A program made the translations under genes and the position numbers. Positions 50,601 to 59,923 of a DNA stretch of 64,000 nucleotides are shown piece by piece. Source of the DNA: Polychytrium aggregatum (taxonomy: Eukaryota > Chytridiomycota > Chytridiomycetes > Polychytriales); the NCBI RefSeq assembly GCF_025602895.1, contig NW_026516281.1:1-64000 (forward strand), given 5' to 3'. Within the stretch, counting starts at the first letter, position 1, and each line of letters begins with the position of its first letter. Below the pieces are notes generated by a model. The model searched no databases. It worked only from the letters and a program-made list of their open reading frames with translations, and had not been told where the DNA came from.

Positions 50601-50745
50601 AGGGCTGAAACGGAGGGAGGTTCGTGAGTGAGTGAGAGGAGCGAGCGTGAGAACCTGCCGCCGATGGCGATATGTCTTCTGAGACGTGGTGGCCGTTTGG
50701 ACGACGTGCTCAGAGCCAAATCATGTCCGCACCGGAGAATTCCAT
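47601..50745 (-). CDS. Tandem-CRIB NDR/Dbf2-type AGC kinase (fusion model)
   Basis: Seven exons (50745-50733, 50604-50541, 50296-50180, 49973-49906, 49762-48949, 48690-48669, 48446-47601) close in phase to 647 residues. Two CRIB motifs that bind Cdc42/Rac come first: ISSPTNFDHVAH (19-30) and ISSPIKFDHVVH (58-69), each preceded by basic residues and INPDM. Then comes an NDR-type regulatory helix region (about 160-235, the Mob-binding part), the kinase domain (GRGGFGVV at 246, AMKIISK with Lys268, HRDIKPDN at 362, DFG at 382), a long Ser/Pro-rich insert before YSMVGTFNYMAPE, and the hydrophobic motif FAGFTY (632-637). The kinase part is certain. The join of CRIB exons to it rests on matching phases; without it, the first kinase Met would be at 49577. 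Exon 1 (13 nt) is the weakest part. Confidence 0.75.
48781..48825. repeat. Three exact copies of the 15-bp unit caattcggtccagcg
   Basis: Array in intron 5 of the CRIB-kinase gene, preceded by a variant copy. Confidence 0.95.
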
Positions 50746-51549
50746 GGAGAGAGGGAGAGGCTGGGCGACTGCTGGGAGTTTGGGCTTGAGTGGATACGAG
50801 CGCAGGGAAGCCACAAGCCGGAACAGGAACCGACGTGCAGAATGGGGTAGGCGGACGGATCAATCGCGGGCTCGACGCCGCCGACCCAACGATTCAGATC
50901 CGGCTGGCCCGCTGACCCCAAGACAGATATCTGCGCATGATGAGACGGGCGGGCATGGCGATGGAGCCTCCGTGAGAGGGTACCCCTTGGAGCAAGCGAC
51001 CCCATCTCGTGCACTAGTTGGACGGCCATCCCATCACACTGCAGGACGCAAACGAAGGGCTCAGGCGAGCTGGACAAAAGGTCGCATTTCTTCATTCAAT
51101 CTATCATAAAGAAACGGGGCAGTCACTTTCTGGCATCAAATGTCTGAACCCCGCCGAACATCCGTAGGCCCCAGCGAGCAAGCCATGCAATTGGTTCCCG
51201 TCTTGGTTGGCAATCTCTCTGTGATGCATCCACTCGACCCTCTGGACAGCTCCATGGCTTCTCGATATCAAGATACCTGGCCTTCTCGAGTCGCTTGGCT
51301 CCCCGGCACTCTGAGCACACTGTATGGCCATGGGATCAGTTGGTAGGTGTGTATTCGGTTCCCAGCAAGCAACATCAGTCCCGACTCAAACAGGATGTCC
51401 CATTTCGTTTCGGGAACGTTGCAAACAAGACGCAGATGTGATCTGCGATGCAGGGAACCGATTCAAAGTATCCTGATGCCAAGCAGCCGTCGCCGAGAAA
51501 GTCCGGCGTCGTCAGTTGCCGCCGTTCGGATTCGATGTGGGCTCGACGT
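50746..51549. other. Intergenic region upstream of the CRIB-kinase gene
   Basis: About 800 bases holding the promoter of the kinase gene and the 3' flank of the DM9 gene. No gene supported. Confidence 0.5.
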
Positions 51550-52424
51550 TTACTGGGCCATGGCCTTCTTCTCGGCCTCGGCCTCAACTGGGTCCCAGAC
51601 CAAGACCTCGTAGGGGACGATTCCGTGGAGCTGATCGTCATAGAACGCCGCCGAGAAGCCGCCGGTATGGAAGCCAGCCTTGCCCACAACGTCGGCAAAC
51701 CGATTCTCCTCCACAAATCGGCCCGAAATTCTACTTCGGGCAAGATACAGGAGCTGTCCGTCGGCGTGGTGGCCGACCGGGACGCCGTTGGGTGGGATAC
51801 CGGGCCGAACCTGCAGCTGCCATGTTGTGCCGGGGATTCTTCTCATCACCTGGAACTGGCCGGTGGCATCGTGGATTCCGTGCCCATCGACGACTTGCAG
51901 AAACTGTGAGTGTTTGTTGATCGAACCCGGACACAGCGATCTATCTGCACCGGTGGCTCTGCCACAGTGGACTGGCTTGCCATCCAGATCGGTGCCGGCC
52001 ACCCACGCGTCCGCAGGTAGCTTGCCCGGGGACGAGTCGACCCAGAACTCGTCAAAGTCGGCCTCCGTGAGCTCGCCGATAGCAAAGGTCTTGCGGAGCT
52101 GGATGTGGATGCTGACCGGGTTCGAGCCGGGCCCCGGGTTGTAGGCCGGAAAGACAACGATAAAGTAGCGTCCCGGGCCATACGACAGACGAGCCGTGGT
52201 CTCAATGGTGCCGTTGGCGAGCTGCGAGCTGCTCTCTTCGTTGATATCGGCTTGCCAAAAGGTCGAAATGGCGTCTCGGGAGATCCGGAGCAATACCTCG
52301 GCATTGCTGTGCACAACGATTGTGTCCACGGCGGCCTTTCCTCCGAAGGCGGCATTCTTGTCGCTGGGCTTTGTGGGCTCCACATCGTAGTAGTAAAGCT
52401 TGGGTTCTTGGAACAGATTATCTG
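51550..52424 (-). CDS. DM9-repeat (DUF3421) protein with a farnesoic-acid-methyltransferase-like domain, 5' end unresolved
   Basis: The open frame runs to a stop at 51550. The C-terminal half shows a DM9-type repeat: WVAGTDLDGKPVHCGRA and then IPPNGVPVGHHADGQLLYLA with FHTGGFSAAFYDDQLHG and YEVLVW. The N-terminal half (KLYYYDVEP, VHSNAEVLLRIS, GRYFIVVFPAY) resembles the beta-sandwich domain often found beside DM9 repeats (Pfam Methyltransf_FA); this is a weaker call. DM9 proteins in animals and protists bind mannose; a lectin role here is inference. A good acceptor (gatcgacag, ending about 52425) suggests that this exon starts there and that an upstream exon with the ATG was missed. No symbol is given. 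Confidence 0.55.
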
Positions 52425-52504
52425 TCGATCGCAGACACAGGCGCATTAGAGCATAGCGGTGGCGTCCGTGCGGTATTCCGCGCAGGCCGCAGCGCATAGA
52501 TCGG

Positions 52505-52590
52505 CACGGGTGGCTGCATGGACGACTCCATGGGCGACTGCATGGGTGGCTGCATGGACGACTCCATGGGCGACTGCATGGACCGCATGG
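52505..52590. repeat. Tandem 12-mers forming a 36-bp higher-order repeat
   Basis: Units ggtggctgcatg, gacgactccatg and ggcgactgcatg follow each other twice. On the minus strand they read as in-frame Met-Gln-Ser-Pro and Met-Glu-Ser-Ser blocks in a short open frame upstream of the DM9 gene, which could be part of its missing first exon. Confidence 0.85.
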
Positions 52591-52695
52591 AAGCGGGGCA
52601 ACTAGCCTACTTCAAACCACACCCCAGATAGTGGCCACGCCTTTAACCGTCAATATCCCACGCCGCGATTACAACTGCACCCACAGATCCCAGAA

Positions 52696-54062
52696 TCAAC
52701 GATCAAAAGCGCAGGCGTCTGGTTTTTGCGTCGTACCCTTGAAGCTACTGTGGAAGCTGAGCTGCAGGCAGCTGGACGGTGGAGGATAGCCTGGTGGCAT
52801 GGGCTGGGGCGCATTCTGTGCGCTGGCGGCAAGCAGGGGCGGCAGCGACAACGGGATGTCGGTCATGACATCGATCTGGTCGTCAAAGTTCGGGGGAAGG
52901 TTGACTAGATGATGCGCATCGAGGATGGAAATCTCGGACACAAGGGAAAGCGACGGAGGCTGGCCGCCGTCCAGGGGCTTGAAGATGCAGATCGCCTCGA
53001 CGATGTAGCGGATCTCGATTCCGCGCACGCTGACGGAGGGCGGCAGCGGAGGCAGGGTCAGCTTGACCTTGGCGCTGAGCTTGTCAGCAGCCCGAATGCC
53101 CGGCAGCTCGGTTGTTGAGATCATTCTCTCTAGGCTCCTGAGCTTGGTGCCATGCCCAGCGAGGAGAGTAATGTTCTGGTGGAGCTGAATGAGGACTTGG
53201 GTGACGTTGGCGCTGTCGTTTTGCCCCTCGAACAAGATGATGTGGTCCTCGCCGGATCGCCATCGATTTCCAGAGGTCTTGAGGCTGATCGAGAGCCCGA
53301 GCTCGGGGATGCCCTGCACAAGATGCAGGGGCTGGAGGTGCGGCGGAGTGAGGACGGCAGGAACGACCTCCAAAGGCCGCTCCCAGCGCTCGAAAGCCGC
53401 ACCCTCGCCAAACCAGGTGCGGAGGACGTATCGGATCGAGAGCTGCTCGCGGGTGAAGGGGTCGGTGAAGTTGGTGGTGGGCGGCAGGGTGTCGGGGACC
53501 GTTGAGATTTCGACCGAGTAGGCGTGGGCTCCTTTGGACCAGACCTTTGAGCGGCACACGCCAGGCACGCCGATGCCAAGAGCAAGCGCAATGCCAAGAA
53601 ACAGCGTTGACAGAAGGGGACGAGCGGTGCAAGAGCGTCAGCAGCGAGCGCGCTGGGCAGAGCGCACCCTGTTTGATGTGGATGAAGCACTGTCTGCTGC
53701 CCGAGCCATGATGCAAGGGCTCCTGCGATAGAAGAGTCTTGAGCGATCCCAACCACAAGAAGGCTCCCGGACAGGCTTACCTTTTTGGGGGCCAGCTCCT
53801 GGCGGAGGACCCAGAACTCGTTTTCTTCGTTGATGCTTAGGCTGCGACCGGAGAGGATATGGTCTCTTTCGCCGGGAGTTAGATCCGGATCCTCCAGCTT
53901 GGCCACCCAGCTGATCCGGGCAAAGCCGACAATTTCGACAGCGAGAGGCGCGGGAGCGTCGAACTCGGCGCCCATGAACGGGGTGACGAAGCCCTGGAGG
54001 CTCTCGCCGAGGGTGAGGCGCTCCGGAAGCTGGTTCTGGAAGTTGCCACGAATAGCAGACAT
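52696..54062 (-). CDS. Arrestin-fold protein (alpha-arrestin-like)
   Basis: Two exons, 54062-53781 and 53544-52696, close in phase to 376 residues. The N-terminal part has an arrestin-N pattern: LTLGESLQGFVTPFMGAEFD (beta-strand, turn), VEIVGFARISWV (the G-x-W block), later KGAHAYSVEI-STVPDTLPPT (the H-x-Y/F-x-F-x-lP-x-LPPS block) and LSIRYVLRTWF. The C-terminal half has ILLF/LEMIS-type strands and VRGIEIRYIVEAICI, consistent with an arrestin-C sandwich. It lacks visible PPxY motifs, which in fungal alpha-arrestins recruit Rsp5 ubiquitin ligase, apart from a Pro-rich end (PPGYPPPS). The role as cargo adaptor is therefore open. Confidence 0.62.
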
Positions 54063-54540
54063 GGGAGGAAGCTTGGCTGCGAGGCAGTGGGGAAAGCAGC
54101 GAGGCGAGCGAGATGAAGGACGGGGGAAGACGAAAGGGAGACGAGGGAGATGGCTGTCGGTATCCCACCAGGCGACGAAAGGGATTGCGAGCACAGCCAG
54201 CCAATGGACGCGCTGGTGGCAGCGCACACCGCCACGCACGTGGAGGCGGGCCGGGGTTGGCGTGGCTTTGGTACACTGATATCAGGTTAAAAGCCATCGG
54301 CACCTGGTCGGTGGAGGCAGTTCGATATCCCAGGTATGTTTGGAAAGCAGAGGGGAATATAAGAGAGCCGGTAGACCTATTATTTCCCTCTCTCGACTGG
54401 ACTCTCACAGGCTCGATATGGCAGGATGATGAGGCTACATCCAAGGGGCATCGTTCCATAGGATGTGCTCTGTACGACCCGGAGCAGCAACGCCGGGCAC
54501 CACCTCGAGTGCTCGTCCGAGTGCTATCGCCTACTGCATG
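54063..54540. other. Spacer between the arrestin-fold gene and the LINE relic
   Basis: Holds the arrestin-fold gene promoter. No gene seen. Confidence 0.45.
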
Positions 54541-55200
54541 CTAAGGATCCCGAAGGTCAGTCCATACTCCATCATCGGTCGAATGAGCGATATGATTTCC
54601 CTCGTCACAGTCTTGGCCAATGGTTCCGAGGTACCGGAACTCCTTGGCGACTGGCAGCTCCTTGCCGTACAGGTGCACCTTGGCATCCTTCTCTGGGTGC
54701 TGTTCGGTGAACATCACCTCGCACTTCGGGGGCGAGAACTGGTATCGATTCTCGATGCTGTGGGCCTCGCAGATGTCGAGGAGGCGCTGGGTCTGGTTGG
54801 GGCGGCAGATGAGCACCCCATCGTCGGCAAACCACAGCGAGTTGACCTGGACGGCTCGTCCTCGGGTGGTGGTTAGGGTCGTTCCACCGTCTGCCCGGAG
54901 TTTCCCAGGGAGGTCGTCGATGAACACGCTGAACATCAGCGGGCTCAGCACCGATCCTTGAATCAGTCCCTTCTGCAGCCAGACCGGATTGGACCGACGG
55001 CTCTTGCTAACGACTTGAATCTTCACATCGTCGAACATGGCCTTCAAGAGCCTGAGGGTGATCGTACATGGGGTGCGCTCCTCGATCCTGTCCCAGAGCT
55101 TCTCCCATGATATCCAGGAACACCAGGGAGTGTTGTTCTGTGGATCGAATGTTGTGTGGATGGAACCGAGTTTCCGTCGCACACGGTGGCACATGTGTCT
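54541..55200 (-). mobile_element. LINE-type non-LTR retrotransposon relic (reverse transcriptase fragment)
   Basis: A minus-strand frame of 217 codons contains the core of a LINE reverse transcriptase: GLIQGSVLSPLMFSVFIDDL (motif with Q-G-x-x-L-S-P) and, about 45 residues on, VNSLWFADDGVLICRP with the catalytic FADD. YLGTIG follows at the usual distance. The frame ends at a stop soon after and has no visible endonuclease, zinc finger or 3' tail, so the copy is truncated at both ends. An open RT core suggests it is not very old or has been kept by chance. Confidence 0.85.
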
Positions 55201-55352
55201 GAAACATCGGGCAGCGTGACGTCGGTATCCTAAGCCACATCGGTATCATCGACGAGGGCGCTCTGTTTCTCCTCGGCTGTCTCCCTCCTGTCGCCCCCCT
55301 GCTTCCGTCTTCCCATCTTGCCTCCATCCGTCCTCCTGTTGCTGTCTCGCTC

Positions 55353-58300
55353 ATGACAAGCCCCACCCACTCCGCCCCTCCACCCACCAAGCCATCTGCT
55401 ACCCAAGGAGCACCGATGGCATCGCTGGCTGTTCAAGATGACCTCGCTCGCTTCGACCTGCTCACCATCCTGGTCACAAATGAAGCTTTCATTCGCGCTG
55501 CGAGTGTACCTTTGCTCGCAAAACTAGTCAGGGTCTCAAAGCAGACTCGGGCCATCCTCAACACCGGCAAAGTAAGGGAACGGTTGCTATTCCCTAAATT
55601 GCAAATCACACCCGAATTCCTGTTCGAAGGTGTCGATCCCTCCATCGATCGGTTGAAAGTGGCGCAAGGGCTCCTCTACTATGCGCTTCGCCGGAACCAG
55701 CACATGCCAACCAACTCATCGATGCTGGAGAAGGAGAACGAGCTCTGGACTGAAGCCTATCGAGACAGACGGTTGTTCAACCGAGTGCAACGATACTGTC
55801 AGGTGACCGATCCAGAGTTCCACTTCCCCGAGGAAGCAAAGCCAAATGGATCCAAGCAGCTATCCGTCGAGGATATGACAACCATCGCTGAAAGCCAAAA
55901 CTTTCAAATTCAGTGGCCGATAGTGGTCGAAGGATGGTACGGTTCCACGATTCGACCAATTCGACGCACAGACGGAAACACCTATGTCTCCAAGCTTATA
56001 CCATTCGACATCCCAGGGATCGACAGCGCAAGGGGAAGGCAACTGGCACTCGAGAATGTGTCGTTTATGGAAGTGTCCGGATGGCCCAAGACACTCTCCA
56101 ATATCCAAGAGCTGACCATCATGCATAATTATCAGATGGCTGATCCACTGATCAGCTTGGAAGGCATGCCAAGGGAGCTGCCCAAAGTTACAGCACTCGA
56201 CCTGGGTGGATGCACTGAACTCAAGTCGCTGAAGGGAATGCCTGAGATGCCAAAGTTGGAGACACTTGGACTCCCCAAGTCCATCGAGTCCCTGGAAGGC
56301 ATGCCGAGGGAGCTGCCCATGCTTACGAGGCTCAACCTGAGTGGATGCACTGAACTCAAGTCGCTGAAGGGAATGCCTGAGATGACAAAGTTGGAGACAC
56401 TTGGACTCCCCAAGTCCATCGAGTCCCTGGAAGGCATGCCGAGGGAGCTGCCCATGCTTACATGGCTCGATTTGAGAGAATGCACTGAACTCAAGTCACT
56501 CAATGGATTGCCCGAGATGCCAAAGTTGGAGACACTTGGACTCCCCAAGTCCATCGAGTCCCTGGAAGGCATGCCGAGGGAGCTGCCCATGCTTACATGG
56601 CTCGATTTGAGAGAATGCACTGAACTCAAGTCACTCAATGGATTGCCTGAGGTGCCAAAGTTGGAGACACTTCAACTCTCTAAGTCCATTTGGTCCCTCG
56701 AAGGCATTCCAAGGGAGCCGCCCATGCTTACATGGCTTGATTTGAGAGAATGCACTGAACTCAAGTCACTCAATGGATTGCCCGAGATGCCCAAGTTGAT
56801 GACACTTCAGCTACCCAAGTCCATTGGGTCCCTGGAAGGCATGCCGAATGTCCTGCCCAAGCTTACAAAGCTCGATCTGAGAGAATGCAGTGAACTCAAG
56901 TCGCTGAAGGGAATGCCTGAGATGCCAAAGTTGAAGACACTTGGACTCCCCAAGTCCATCGAGTCCCTGGAAGGCATTCCGGAAGTATTGCCCATGCTTA
57001 CGAGGCTCAACCTGAGTGGATGCAGTGAACTCAAGTCACTCAAGGGAATGCCTGAGATGCCAAAGTTGGAGACACTTGGACTCCCCAAGTCCATCGAGTC
57101 CCTGGAAGGCATGCCGAGGGAGCAGCCCATGCTTACATGGCTCGATCTGAGAGAATGCAGTGAACTCAAGTCGCTGAAGGGAATGCCTGAGATGCCAAAG
57201 TTGAAGACACTCCAGCTACCCAAGTTCATCGACTCCCTGGAAGGCATTCCGGAAGTATTACCCATGCTTACGAGGCTCAACCTGAGTGGATGCAGTGAAC
57301 TCAAGTCACTCAAAGGACTGCCTGAGGTGCCAAAGTTGGAGACACTTCAACTCTCTAAGTCCATTTGGTCCCTCGAAGGCATTCCAAGGGAGCCGCCCAT
57401 GCTTACATGGCTTGATTTGAGAGAATGCACTGAACTCAAATCACTCAAGGGAATGCCTGAGATGCCAAAATTGGAGACACTTCAACTCCCCAAGTCCATC
57501 GAGTCCCTGGAGGACATGCCGAAAGTACTGCCCACCCTTCCAACACTCGACCTGAGTGGATACACTGAACTCAAGTCGCTGAAGGGAATGCCTGAGATGC
57601 CAAAGTTGGTGACACTCCAGCTACCCAAGTCCATCGAGTCTCTGGAAGGCATGCCGAAGGAACTGCCCACCCTTCCAACACTCGACTTGAGTGGATACAC
57701 TGAACTCAAGTCGCTGAAGGGAATGCCTGAGATGCCAAAGTTGGTGACACTCCAGCTACCCAAGTCCATCGAGTCTCTGGAAGGCATGCCGAAGGAACTG
57801 CCCACCCTTCCAACACTCGACTTGAGTGGATACACTGAACTCAAGTCGCTGAAGGGAATGCCTGAGATGCCAAAGTTGGTGACACTCCAGCTACCCAAGT
57901 CCATCGAGTCTCTGGAAGGCATGCCGAAGGAACTGCCCACCCTTCCAACACTCGACCTGAGTGGATGCACTGAACTCAAGTCGCTCAAAGGAATACCTGA
58001 GATGTCAAAGCTACAAACTCTAAAACTTCCCGAGTCTGTCGAATCCCTGGCTGGCATGCCGAAGAAACTGCCCTCGCTCACAGCGCTCAGCCTGCCTCGC
58101 TTCGGCCGACTAACCTCACTCACTGGACTGTCAAATGTGCCAATGTTGCTCGAGCTCGACATTCCAGCCAGTGTCGAGACTCTCGTGGACGTCCCGGAGG
58201 CGCTCCCATCCCTCACCAAGCTCACAATCTCCACCCATAAACCCCACAATATCTTGACCCAACTCCCAAGCATGCCAAACCTCATTCATCTCGTTCTCTC

Positions 58301-58661
58301 AACTCAATTTGTGCGCCTGGCCGATCTGCGTGTCAGTCAAAGCTCCCTCAAAGTCCTCGACTTGCAAGCTTGCTGCGAATTGGAGTCGCTGGATGGCATT
58401 CCCTCGTATCCCAAGCTCGAGATTCTTTACGTCCCTCGATCGATACAGAGAGTCAGCGGACTCGTCGACAGGCTTCCCTCTCTCAAGACACTGCACTTGG
58501 ATTCAAGTATAAGGCCATCACATCATTCCCTGTTGGATGGCATGTTTGGCCGATATGCTAACTCTTTCAGACTTAGAAAGGTGATTTCCGGGCTTCCGAA
58601 GGGATGTCGAGTTGTGTTCAGCGATTCGTTCGAGTACACTTTTGGCCGATTCTCGAGGTAG
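55353..58661 (+). CDS. Large leucine-rich-repeat protein with amplified 45-residue units
   Basis: One uninterrupted frame of 1,102 codons; no intron is needed. Residues about 25-70 (FDLLTILVTNEAFIRAASVP, then LLAKLVRVSKQTRAIL) look like an F-box-type helical module. From about residue 265 to 910 the protein consists of about 15 units of 45 residues, each holding two LRRs: one LTxLDLxxCxELKSLKG and one MPKLxTLxLPKSIESLEG. Neighbouring units differ by only a few bases, strongest at 57540-57960. The C-terminal 190 residues hold diverged LRRs. The start could also be the Met at codon 22. Possible role: adaptor of an SCF ubiquitin ligase, by analogy with F-box/LRR proteins; inference only. Confidence 0.82.
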   Translation: MTSPTHSAPPPTKPSATQGAPMASLAVQDDLARFDLLTILVTNEAFIRAASVPLLAKLVRVSKQTRAILNTGKVRERLLFPKLQITPEFLFEGVDPSIDRLKVAQGLLYYALRRNQHMPTNSSMLEKENELWTEAYRDRRLFNRVQRYCQVTDPEFHFPEEAKPNGSKQLSVEDMTTIAESQNFQIQWPIVVEGWYGSTIRPIRRTDGNTYVSKLIPFDIPGIDSARGRQLALENVSFMEVSGWPKTLSNIQELTIMHNYQMADPLISLEGMPRELPKVTALDLGGCTELKSLKGMPEMPKLETLGLPKSIESLEGMPRELPMLTRLNLSGCTELKSLKGMPEMTKLETLGLPKSIESLEGMPRELPMLTWLDLRECTELKSLNGLPEMPKLETLGLPKSIESLEGMPRELPMLTWLDLRECTELKSLNGLPEVPKLETLQLSKSIWSLEGIPREPPMLTWLDLRECTELKSLNGLPEMPKLMTLQLPKSIGSLEGMPNVLPKLTKLDLRECSELKSLKGMPEMPKLKTLGLPKSIESLEGIPEVLPMLTRLNLSGCSELKSLKGMPEMPKLETLGLPKSIESLEGMPREQPMLTWLDLRECSELKSLKGMPEMPKLKTLQLPKFIDSLEGIPEVLPMLTRLNLSGCSELKSLKGLPEVPKLETLQLSKSIWSLEGIPREPPMLTWLDLRECTELKSLKGMPEMPKLETLQLPKSIESLEDMPKVLPTLPTLDLSGYTELKSLKGMPEMPKLVTLQLPKSIESLEGMPKELPTLPTLDLSGYTELKSLKGMPEMPKLVTLQLPKSIESLEGMPKELPTLPTLDLSGYTELKSLKGMPEMPKLVTLQLPKSIESLEGMPKELPTLPTLDLSGCTELKSLKGIPEMSKLQTLKLPESVESLAGMPKKLPSLTALSLPRFGRLTSLTGLSNVPMLLELDIPASVETLVDVPEALPSLTKLTISTHKPHNILTQLPSMPNLIHLVLSTQFVRLADLRVSQSSLKVLDLQACCELESLDGIPSYPKLEILYVPRSIQRVSGLVDRLPSLKTLHLDSSIRPSHHSLLDGMFGRYANSFRLRKVISGLPKGCRVVFSDSFEYTFGRFSR
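56160..58060 (+). repeat. 135-bp tandem coding repeat, about 15 units
   Basis: Each unit encodes a pair of leucine-rich repeats. Copies at about 57540-57960 are nearly identical to each other (unit start gagtctctggaaggcatgcc), while those at the ends have diverged, the pattern expected from unequal crossover in the middle of the array. Confidence 0.93.
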
Positions 58662-59923
58662 CTCGGCATGGAGTTGCTCAGTGTCATGTGTTCTTTCTCC
58701 TGGTAATATTCTCTATATTTTCCACTCCACTCCACTCCGTTTCGGTTAGTTTTCTTCCAATCCAGCTTTCTATCTCCTACTTCCGACATCTCACTTCGTC
58801 CGATCAGATTGTGTGTGATATTCGTACTGGAGGACGGCTCTGGTGTTGCGGTGTGCGACGATCCTGTTTTGCGGCTGCCGAACCCGAAGCGAGTCCAAAT
58901 CCCTCACAATCTATGACAGTCCACACCGCACTTGGTCATGGACCCAATCGAGAGCAGACACTAGTTGTCGCGGACATCTTGAGGCACTGCCTTCTCCCGC
59001 ATTATCGCTGGTGGAACTCTGAGTGATGATGACCGTTGCAACTCCAGTCCATCCAGACCTCAATGAGATCGCAACTGAGGAAGGTACAAGTCCGGCATCT
59101 CGATCATGTCATTTGGTCAAGTGGATCAACTCGGGCTTCTCTTGCGTATGGACAAGGATGTTTGAGAGTGGTGGCTCCTTCCACACTGGAAACTCGAACT
59201 GGTAGCCCATGGTGGCATCGGCCTTGTCGGTGAACTGGTCAAGTCATGGTCACTGGCATTGAGGTGGGCATAGATACGGACGAGATCGCTCTTGATGATG
59301 CTCGTGTCCTGGCAGTTGTGGATCGAGAGGAAGTGGTACTTGTCATTCGTGGTCCAAAGAGTCCTCTCTCAGTCGCCAGGCTGCACTCCAGTGGACTGGT
59401 CTCATCCTCCCATGATCTGACCACATACGCTGGCGTGCCTCGGCGTCCCTGGGTTGGATCGAGGGTGGACCAGAAAGCTGCAGTGTGGCCATTTTCTTAT
59501 TTTGGCGGCTGGAGAGGCGAACCGCTGTCCGTTTGGATACAGGCCATTCGTCGCCTTTGCATCCATTTGTCGGTACCATGTGGCGTGGGATGGTCTGGGT
59601 CGTGCTCGGTATCTATGGTTGCAGAACGAGTATCGATGATAGTGGTCGAGTTGTCGTTATCGAGTCACTCGATGTTCTCTCGGTCGATCAGCATCAGCGA
59701 TTGTTCTGAGACAGCACTATTGTATATTGGATGTATTGGATGTATTGGATGTGTTGACTGTCAAATACAACATCACTCGGCCATTGCCGCTTCATCGGAA
59801 CCACTTTGCAAGTCCACTCTTTGGTATCATGGTGGGTGGTGGCGGCGCGATTTGCTTGGCTGCTTGCAAGGTTGGTGTTGTGATTTTGTTGTTTGGGAGT
59901 GGAACTCGGGAGGGACTCGGGGA
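58662..59923. other. Intergenic region with possible decayed coding sequence
   Basis: On the minus strand, between about 59330 and 59090, readable stretches such as KYHFLSIHNCQDTSIIKSD and, in another frame, GYQFEFPVWKEPP suggest an old frameshifted gene, but I cannot name it. A tgtattgga repeat (four copies) lies at about 59723-59755. The 401-codon plus-strand frame that starts at 59246 is antisense to the Sel1 gene. Confidence 0.4.

Noticed and set aside
50180-50604. Separate small CRIB protein like animal CDC42SE/SPEC
   Set aside because: Considered because the motifs are short and basic. Not preferred, since no stop is found in the spliced frame and the phase runs on into the kinase; it remains the main alternative to the fusion model.
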